A stretch of 5,226 nucleotides of DNA, taken from assembly GCA_007117405.1 (NCBI GenBank), contig SKGP01000027.1:1-5226 (forward strand). Direction: 5' to 3'. This document shows positions 1-4,012 of this stretch, piece after piece (position 1 is the first letter of the stretch; every line of letters begins with the position of its first letter). The stretch is from Candidatus Woesearchaeota archaeon (GTDB taxonomy: Archaea > Nanobdellota > Nanobdellia > Woesearchaeales > UBA583). The notes under the pieces are model-generated. The model was not told the origin of the DNA, ran no database searches, and worked only from the letters and a program-made list of their open reading frames with translations. Made by a program: the position numbers and the translations under genes.

Positions 1-7
1 ATATGTT

Positions 8-961
8 ATGCTTATTTTATTATTTTTAACTCTTATATTTGGAGTTGTTTTTGCAGACACAGACGGAATATGGCATTTTGCAAAAGATGTAAGACCTGGA
101 ACTTTTGGTTCTGATGAAATTGGATTTGGTATTGAACCTTACGTCTTTAATAATACTGTTTTCTTTAATGAGAACATTACATACCACGGCATAGAACTTG
201 ACCAAAGATACGTACTTGAAAACCAGCCAAATTCAATCTCAACAAATATGATTCAAAATGGAGCAGTAACAACAGCAAAAATTGCAGACGGAGCAATAAC
301 GACAATAAAAATTGCAGATAATGCGGTGACAACAGCAAAAATCGCAAATAGTGCAGTAACAACAGCAAAAATCGCAGACGGAGCAGTGACAAATGCGAAA
401 ATCGCAGATAATGCGGTGACAACAACGAAAATTGCAGATAATGCGGTGACAACAGCAAAAATCGCAAATAGTGCAGTAACAACAGCAAAAATTGCAGACG
501 GGGCAGTTACTTCTGCAAAAATTGCTGCAGGAGCAATAACAATTAGTGACATTAATACTGCACAATTTGACAATAGATACGTAAATAGAGCAGGAGATAC
601 AATGACTGGACAATTAACAGTAAACCATAATGTAAGAGCCAATTCATTTATATACAACTCAGATAAAAACTTGAAAGAAGATATTGAAAAACTTGATAAC
701 TCACTAGAAAAACTAAATAACATAGAGGGCGTTTCTTTTAACTGGAAAGAAAATGGTGAAAAATCAATTGGATTTATTGCTCAAAACATAGAAGAAACAT
801 TTCCTACATTAGTATATACTGACCCTGAGACGGGACTAAAATCGGTAGATTATGCATCTTTAAATGCAGTTCTTGTTGAGGCATTAAAAGAATTAAACGA
901 TAAATATGCTTCTTTAGAAAAAGAATTGAACGAAATTAAACTTCAAATCAAAAATGAATAA
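8..961 (+). CDS. Secreted repeat-fibre protein with C-terminal peptidase S74 (intramolecular chaperone) domain
   Basis: A likely trimeric surface fibre that trims itself. Residues 1-16 are a hydrophobic signal peptide (probable cleavage after FGVVFA). Residues 86-175 are nine decapeptide repeats of the type AVTTAKIADN, followed by a phage tail-fibre-like motif RAGDTMTGQLTV. The C-terminal 100 residues match the S74/endosialidase chaperone family: SDKNLKEDI with the expected Ser-Lys dyad (S218, K223), GFIAQNIEETFP, VDYASLNAVLVEALKEL and a terminal coiled-coil-like tail. In this family the chaperone drives trimerisation and is then released by self-cleavage before the serine, so a mature chain of about residues 17-217 is inferred. 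The signal peptide lacks the usual basic residues at its start and the frame stays open to the window edge, so the true start may lie upstream. The next gene overlaps its end by 8 bases. The role (adhesion or provirus-derived fibre) is unknown. Confidence 0.85.
   Translation: MLILLFLTLIFGVVFADTDGIWHFAKDVRPGTFGSDEIGFGIEPYVFNNTVFFNENITYHGIELDQRYVLENQPNSISTNMIQNGAVTTAKIADGAITTIKIADNAVTTAKIANSAVTTAKIADGAVTNAKIADNAVTTTKIADNAVTTAKIANSAVTTAKIADGAVTSAKIAAGAITISDINTAQFDNRYVNRAGDTMTGQLTVNHNVRANSFIYNSDKNLKEDIEKLDNSLEKLNNIEGVSFNWKENGEKSIGFIAQNIEETFPTLVYTDPETGLKSVDYASLNAVLVEALKELNDKYASLEKELNEIKLQIKNE
263..556 (+). repeat. 30-bp coding tandem repeats (nine units plus a partial tenth)
   Basis: Nine in-phase 30-bp units begin at 263, 293, 323 and so on to 503, with a diverged partial unit at 533-556. 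Each encodes a decapeptide of the form A-V/I-T-T-x-K-I-A-D/N-G/N/S. Units 3-4 (323-382) and units 7-8 (443-502) differ at only two third-codon positions. This indicates duplication of a 120-bp four-unit block on top of the basic repeat. The array is coding, not CRISPR, because there are no unique spacers. Confidence 0.9.
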
Positions 962-1469
962 AATCATATTTTTTTCAATAATTGGAATTGTAATTATATT
1001 TATCATATCTATGGGTGTTATATATTCAATAAATACAATCTCAACTGGTTATAGATTAGTATCGGGAGAAACCTTAGAACAAACAATTTATGGAAAACCA
1101 TGGAGAGTTATAAATCAGTGTCCGCACGATGTTTTCATGCCAACTAGAACCGAGGCAGAATTCAATCAATTTAAACAAAATGCTCCTGCATGTATTGTTC
1201 CAATTTCATGTTCTTGGACAGGATTTTCTTCAAGCCTCCTTGACAACCAGCAAACATGTTGTCCATCCGGGCTTAGTTTAATTGGATATGAAACAACCTC
1301 CTCAAGCGCAAATTTACATTGTTGTGATATGCCACCAACCTGTTCAGTTCATAGAACAACTCTTTCAGAAAATGGGCAAGCCTGTTGTCCTGGAGGAAGA
1401 TTCATAGCAGGATATTATTTAGATAGTCCAACAAGTATGAGTATGAGTTATGTCTGCTGTAGTTACTAA
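954..1469 (+). CDS. Membrane-anchored cysteine-rich protein with duplicated CC module, unknown function
   Basis: I do not recognise a family. Residues 4-26 form one hydrophobic segment after MNK, acting as an uncleaved anchor or signal peptide, so the rest should face outside the cell. The exterior part holds 12 cysteines (56, 80, 86, 102, 103, 123, 124, 130, 144, 145, 168, 169), an even number suited to disulfides. Residues 86-124 and 130-169 are an internal duplication with the pattern C-x13/15-CCP-x-G-x3-I/A-GY-x(n)-CC, and the second copy closes the protein (VCCSY). The start codon lies inside the end of the S74-fibre gene (ATGAATAA, 8-base overlap), so the two are probably translated together and may form one surface structure. 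No Shine-Dalgarno motif is visible. Confidence 0.8.
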   Translation: MNKIIFFSIIGIVIIFIISMGVIYSINTISTGYRLVSGETLEQTIYGKPWRVINQCPHDVFMPTRTEAEFNQFKQNAPACIVPISCSWTGFSSSLLDNQQTCCPSGLSLIGYETTSSSANLHCCDMPPTCSVHRTTLSENGQACCPGGRFIAGYYLDSPTSMSMSYVCCSY

Positions 1470-1495
1470 ATTTAATTATAATTATTTTTAACAAT

Positions 1496-1511
1496 AAATT
1501 TTATTAATAAA
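1496..1511 (+). promoter_or_regulatory. Candidate archaeal TATA promoter for the Nudix gene
   Basis: The 60-base gap between the cysteine-rich gene and the Nudix gene is almost pure A/T. The stretch TTTTATTAATAAA lies about 20-31 bases before the ATG at 1530, the distance expected for a leaderless archaeal transcript. A short T-run at 1485-1489 could end the upstream transcript. The composition is so AT-rich that the match is weak evidence. Confidence 0.35.
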
Positions 1512-1529
1512 GTCCTATGAAATATTTCT

Positions 1530-2093
1530 ATGGGAAAAATACCAGATGATGCAAAATGTGTTTTCAAAGGAATATTATTTGAAGTATACCAGTGGGAACA
1601 AAAAATGTTTGATAACTCCTACCAAACATTTGAAAGGGTTAAAAGACTAAACTCTAGTCAAATAATTTGTGTAACTGAAAATAATAAAATAATAGTTCTA
1701 GAAGAAGAACAGCCAGGAAGGGACAAATTCACAGGCCTTGTGGGAGGCATGATTGAAAGAAAAGAAAAACCAGAAGAAAATGCAAAAAAAGAACTTTTAG
1801 AAGAAACTGGAATGGTTTGTGAAAATCTAAAACTTTGGAAAGTTGATTCTATGGGCGGTAAAATTAACTGGGACACATATTATTTTATAGCTAAAAATTG
1901 TAAAAAAATTCAAGACCCAAAACCAGAGAATGGAGAAAGAATCATAATAAAAGAGGTAAATTTTGACCAATTCCTCGAAGAAGTGGAAAAAACAACCTTC
2001 AGAAACAAAAATTTTAGAGATATGATTTTTAGAATGAGACATACAAAAGGAGAAATTGAAAAATTAGAAAAAAAATTATTCGAAAATGATTGA
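1530..2093 (+). CDS. Nudix hydrolase (ADP-ribose pyrophosphatase-like)
   Basis: Hydrolyses a nucleoside diphosphate linked to another group, using divalent metal; the substrate cannot be read from the sequence. The Nudix box spans residues 73-95 and fits GX5EX7REUXEEXGU, with G73, E79, E88, E91, E92 and G94 in place; the usual arginine is lysine (K87). The N-terminal strands (EVYQWEQKMFD, then ERVKRLNSSQIICV) and the EEEQPGRDKFTGLVGG approach to the box are typical of the ADP-ribose pyrophosphatase-like group, which favours that subfamily over MutT. The length of 187 aa is normal. An upstream ATG at 1517 is out of frame, so the start at 1530 is preferred. The ferredoxin gene overlaps its last 8 bases (ATGATTGA). 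Confidence 0.9.
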   Translation: MGKIPDDAKCVFKGILFEVYQWEQKMFDNSYQTFERVKRLNSSQIICVTENNKIIVLEEEQPGRDKFTGLVGGMIERKEKPEENAKKELLEETGMVCENLKLWKVDSMGGKINWDTYYFIAKNCKKIQDPKPENGERIIIKEVNFDQFLEEVEKTTFRNKNFRDMIFRMRHTKGEIEKLEKKLFEND

Positions 2094-2391
2094 AGAAATA
2101 GAATATATAAAACCAAAATTGCATCTATTTATATGTTGTAATGAAAGAGGTAAGGATAGTCCATTAAAAATCTCTTGTAGCCCAACTATAACTGCTGAAA
2201 ATGTTGCAGAAGTTAAAAAATGGATAGTAGAACATGGACTTTATAGAGAAATTTTAATTACAAAAACAGGCTGCCTTGGTAAATGTACATCTAAAGGAGG
2301 AGTAATTTTGTCATATCCAGAAAATAAGTATTATCTCGGAATTCAAAATACTAAAGAAATTATTGAAATAATTCAAAAAAAATTAAATTAA
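2086..2391 (+). CDS. Thioredoxin-like [2Fe-2S] ferredoxin
   Basis: A small electron carrier of the thioredoxin-fold [2Fe-2S] family (also seen as the NuoE C-terminal fold). The four expected ligands are visible: C17 in HLFICCNERG, C31 in KISCS, and C63 and C67 in GCLGKC. C18 is extra and probably not a ligand. The following VILSYPENKYYLGI matches the family's conserved 'yP.g.wY.gv' strand, and the C-terminal EIIEIIQKKLN matches its last helix. The length of 101 aa is that of a stand-alone family member. It overlaps the Nudix gene by 8 bases, so they are probably one transcript and coupled in translation. Why a Nudix enzyme and a ferredoxin are paired is not clear; a shared redox/NAD-related role is only a guess. 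Confidence 0.9.
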   Translation: MIEEIEYIKPKLHLFICCNERGKDSPLKISCSPTITAENVAEVKKWIVEHGLYREILITKTGCLGKCTSKGGVILSYPENKYYLGIQNTKEIIEIIQKKLN

Positions 2392-2396
2392 TAAAA

Positions 2397-2476
2397 CAAA
2401 AATCGACAAATTTGTGTTATCTCAACCCTAAAAGAATAAAGTATTTAACATACAAATTTTTTTATATCGATTTTTG
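2397..2476 (+). terminator. Nested hairpin with T-run after the Nudix-ferredoxin pair
   Basis: Three blocks pair in nested order: CAAAAATCGA (2397-2406) with TCGATTTTTG (2467-2476), AAATTTGT (2408-2415) with ACAAATTT (2452-2459), and GTTA (2416-2419) with TAAC (2446-2449). A run of seven T (2457-2463) follows the inner stem. It sits six bases after the ferredoxin stop, so termination of the + strand transcript is the simplest role. The outer 10-bp arms are more than a terminator needs and could be terminal inverted repeats of a small element. Confidence 0.5.
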
Positions 2477-2479
2477 ATC

Positions 2480-2535
2480 ATTACTTCGAATATTCATTCC
2501 ATTCCCGCCCTAAAGGATGGGATATTCAAAGTAAT
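2480..2535 (-). repeat. Large palindrome with IS200/IS605-end-like core, overlapping the formyltransferase 3' end
   Basis: ATTACTTCGAATAT (2480-2493) pairs with ATATTCAAAGTAAT (2522-2535). The only mismatch is C·A if read from the + strand but G·U on the minus strand, so the fold favours minus-strand RNA. Inside lies a second stem, CCCATCC-TTTA-GGGCGGG on the minus strand (2504-2521). From memory this core resembles hairpins at the right ends of IS200/IS605 elements, but no transposase is present here. The right arm includes the last codons and stop of the minus-strand gene, so it may act as that gene's terminator or be a short transposon relic. Confidence 0.5.
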
Positions 2536-3200
2536 AAATCTGAAACAACTTTTTTAAGCAATTTCAAAACTTTTGTTCTCTCATGATAAGACAATACAAC
2601 ATTTCTTAATCTATAATTTAAAATATCGTCTTTATTATTTATGTAACCTTTCTGTTTAAGTTCTTTTAAAGTTGTTTCATAAGAATAAGCAAGGGGCTTT
2701 CCAGTATCCATATTTTCGTCTTCAATCAAATGAATAGTGGATATTATCATTGCTTCATCAATAAATTCTCTTATATCACTATTTAGTCCAGCAAACTTCA
2801 TGTCTCCTTTTTCATCTTTTATACGTAAATCTCCATGATGAATATTAATTATTTTTATTTTAGGGCATGTAAATCTTATAAATTCAAGAAAACTTTTAGG
2901 GAGAAGCTTTGAAAAATTACTGCAAACAATCAAATCAGGTTCAAATTCATTAATATAAATACCAAGATTATCAAAATATGCTTCTTTATCCCTCTCAAAT
3001 ATTTTTTTTTTATCAAAAATATAAGAATAAAAATTATCTAACTCCTCATCTTCAATATCAAATGGAAATTTTCTATCCAAAACTAAAAAAACATCATACT
3101 CTGAATTATTTTGAGCAAATAGCTTAGCAAGATTAACATAAGAAGAAGAAAGAAAGACAATCTTTTTTCTTTCAAAAGAAACATCTATACTTTCAACCAT
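2526..3200 (-). CDS. Formyltransferase-fold protein (PurN/Fmt N-terminal-like), substrate unknown
   Basis: Probably transfers a formyl group from 10-formyltetrahydrofolate or catalyses a related reaction. The formyltransferase core is visible: DLIVCSNFSKLLPKSFLEF (residues 89-107), then IINIHHGDLR with the catalytic pair N119 and H121, an AGLNSDIREFIDEA segment (137-150), then the third catalytic residue D165 in DENMDTG followed by PLAYS. The N-terminal part (14-60) has the Rossmann-like strand KKIVFLSSSYVN but lacks the glycine-rich G-S-G/T-N loop of true PurN. At 224 aa it is close to PurN in length and lacks the Fmt C-terminal domain. I would not call it PurN. It stands alone on the minus strand, convergent with the ferredoxin gene, and its last codons lie in a palindrome. 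Confidence 0.75.
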   Translation of the reverse strand: MVESIDVSFERKKIVFLSSSYVNLAKLFAQNNSEYDVFLVLDRKFPFDIEDEELDNFYSYIFDKKKIFERDKEAYFDNLGIYINEFEPDLIVCSNFSKLLPKSFLEFIRFTCPKIKIINIHHGDLRIKDEKGDMKFAGLNSDIREFIDEAMIISTIHLIEDENMDTGKPLAYSYETTLKELKQKGYINNKDDILNYRLRNVVLSYHERTKVLKLLKKVVSDLLL

Positions 3201-3220
3201 AATATATCTATTATCTTTAT

Positions 3221-3230
3221 TATTTAAAAA
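3221..3230 (-). promoter_or_regulatory. Candidate TATA box for the formyltransferase gene
   Basis: On the minus strand TTTTTAAATA is centred about 25 bases before the ATG (first base at 3200), which fits a leaderless archaeal transcript. This is a composition-prone match in AT-rich DNA. Confidence 0.4.
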
Positions 3231-3251
3231 ATTATGGTGAAACTAAGTAGA

Positions 3252-3381
3252 ATTTAGAAAAAAGGCGAGGATGAGAATTGTGCTCAACAATCAAAGATTC
3301 TTGGCACCCCGAAGGGACAAGGTCACTACACTAAAGTTTCGTTCGTTGGTCTCTATCGAGACAACTGAAGTTCAATTCCCT
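3252..3381 (-). repeat. tRNA-Cys distal repeat, unit 1 (130 bp)
   Basis: Read in the tRNA direction, the unit ends with a near copy of the tRNA-Cys 3' end and its T6 run (minus strand of 3258-3280). Bases 3252-3316 match 3382-3446 of unit 2 at 63 of 65 positions. Both differences (3271, 3274) fall in the tRNA T-stem copy, where unit 2 matches the real tRNA and unit 1 does not. Unit 1 also holds 46 bases (3317-3362) that are absent from unit 2. A hairpin with loop GATA lies at 3345-3365: TCTC pairs with GAGA, extended by GTTG and CAAC around one bulged base. No ORF of note is present. It could be a transcribed small RNA, a tRNA-derived pseudogene or a relic of integration. Confidence 0.75.
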
Positions 3382-3466
3382 ATTTAGAAAAAAGGCGAGG
3401 GTGGGAATTGTGCTCAACAATCAAAGATTCTTGGCACCCCGAAGGGGAACTGAAGTTCAATTCCCT
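3382..3466 (-). repeat. tRNA-Cys distal repeat, unit 2 (85 bp)
   Basis: A shorter copy of unit 1 lying directly downstream of the tRNA-Cys terminator. A perfect 48-bp direct repeat links it to the tRNA: 3363-3410 equals 3448-3495, and the second copy runs 17 bases into the mature tRNA gene. Compared with unit 1 it has lost 45 bases. The resulting junction makes a perfect 8-bp hairpin on the minus strand (GGGAATTG and CAGTTCCC, 3445-3465) that competes with a CCC-TTCG-GGG hairpin (minus strand of 3437-3446). The UUCG loop forms only if the minus strand is transcribed. Confidence 0.75.
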
Positions 3467-3472
3467 ATTTAG

Positions 3473-3478
3473 AAAAAA
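3473..3478 (-). terminator. T-run terminator of tRNA-Cys
   Basis: Six T follow the acceptor stem on the minus strand; the first also serves as the discriminator base. The same six-T run recurs after each tRNA-end copy (3388-3393 and 3258-3263). T-runs are the usual archaeal termination signal. Confidence 0.6.
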
Positions 3479-3549
3479 GGCGAGGGTGGGAATTGAACCC
3501 ACGATCACAGGGTTGCAGCCTGTTGCCTTAGCCGCTTGGCTACCCCGCC
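3478..3549 (-). tRNA. trnC: tRNA-Cys (anticodon GCA)
   Basis: A complete cloverleaf is visible on the minus strand. The acceptor stem is GGCGGGG with CCTCGCC (one G·U). The D stem is GCC/GGC, with GG in the loop. The anticodon stem is ACAGG/CCTGT around loop CTGCAAC, giving anticodon GCA. The variable loop has four bases, and the T stem is GTGGG/CCCAC around TTCAATT. The discriminator is U73, an identity element for cysteine. There is no intron and CCA is not encoded. The gene lies 45 bases after pth2 in the same direction. Its 3' end is copied twice downstream. Confidence 0.95.
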
Positions 3550-3572
3550 ATATGATAATAAAATAATTGTTT

Positions 3573-3588
3573 GCTTTAAAAGTTTTCG
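3573..3588 (-). promoter_or_regulatory. Candidate BRE-TATA promoter of tRNA-Cys
   Basis: On the minus strand CGAAAACTTTTAAAGC has a purine-rich BRE-like half followed by a TATA-like TTTTAAA, with the box centred roughly 29 bases before the mature 5' end of the tRNA. It lies in the short gap after the pth2 stop, so the tRNA probably has its own promoter. Confidence 0.5.
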
Positions 3589-3594
3589 CTCATT

Positions 3595-3942
3595 TCAAAG
3601 TGGTTTTAATTCACCAGTTACCTTATCAATTTGTCCTTCTGGGCCAGGTCCAATAGCTCCACAAGTTAAAGTTCCAGGTTCAACTTCAGTATGTCCCGCA
3701 TCTGTTATTTTTGAAATAGATAAATCCATATCTTCTGCCATAGATAAGTATTTTAACAACTCTTCCTTTGATGATATCTTAAGCGCTATTTTCTTCATAC
3801 CAGACCTATGCCATTTATCAACTAATTTTTTATTAGAATTAAATACAGCTTCTACTGAAGCATGTGCAGCCTGAGCAGCAATTTTTCCCTTCGACATACC
3901 CAAATCACTCCTAATTAATATAACTTGTTTCAAATCTGCCAT
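3595..3942 (-). CDS. pth2: Peptidyl-tRNA hydrolase, type 2 (Pth2)
   Basis: Cleaves the ester bond of peptidyl-tRNA released from stalled ribosomes, freeing the tRNA for reuse in the cytoplasm. The 115-aa length and both signature blocks are those of the archaeal/eukaryotic type: RSDLGMSKGKIAAQAAHASVEA (residues 11-32, with the conserved K18/K20, Q24 and H27), and DAGHTEVEPGT then AIGPGP, followed by the terminal DKVTGELKPL. The usual DAGRT is DAGHT here (H84). The protein appears complete. It runs divergently from SRP54 and is followed on the same strand by tRNA-Cys. Confidence 0.95.
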   Translation of the reverse strand: MADLKQVILIRSDLGMSKGKIAAQAAHASVEAVFNSNKKLVDKWHRSGMKKIALKISSKEELLKYLSMAEDMDLSISKITDAGHTEVEPGTLTCGAIGPGPEGQIDKVTGELKPL

Positions 3943-3973
3943 AAATATATAAAAAGACTTTAATTTAAATAAC

Positions 3974-3981
3974 TTTATAAA
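3974..3981. promoter_or_regulatory. Shared palindromic TATA box for divergent pth2 and SRP54
   Basis: TTTATAAA is its own reverse complement and its centre (3977.5) is exactly midway between the A of the pth2 ATG (3942) and the A of the SRP54 ATG (4013). Each start codon is therefore about 35.5 bases away, which predicts leaders of roughly 10 bases. The 70-base gap has no better box for pth2; an alternative for SRP54 is TTTTAA at about 3983-3988, which would make it leaderless. Confidence 0.5.
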
Positions 3982-4012
3982 CTTTTAAGGGTAACTTAAA
4001 ATTAAGAAAAAA

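Noticed and set aside
263..556. CRISPR array
   Set aside because: The 30-bp units are contiguous with no unique spacers and lie in a coding frame.
177..723. Several minus-strand open frames opposite the fibre gene
   Set aside because: They are low-complexity shadows of the 30-bp repeats (strings of L, S, C or AIFAVVTA) and have no family features.
1517..1549. Alternative upstream ATG for the Nudix gene
   Set aside because: It is 13 bases upstream and out of frame, giving only a very short peptide.
1658..2116. Minus-strand open frames opposite the Nudix gene
   Set aside because: The Nudix box is intact on the plus strand; the antisense frames are F/S/L-rich with no recognisable domain.
2480..2535. 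Complete IS200/IS605 insertion sequence
   Set aside because: Only an end-like hairpin is present; there is no TnpA or TnpB coding sequence in the window.
3363..3381. Plus-strand tRNA suggested by a GTTCAATTCC T-loop-like match
   Set aside because: The flanking bases do not form a T stem, and no acceptor or anticodon arm fits on the plus strand.
3252..3495. CRISPR-like repeats in the tRNA region
   Set aside because: There are only three irregularly spaced copies, and the repeated part is the 3' end of a tRNA gene.
3536..3874. Plus-strand open frame of 112 aa
   Set aside because: It runs through the 5' end of tRNA-Cys and opposite pth2, whose protein is unmistakable.
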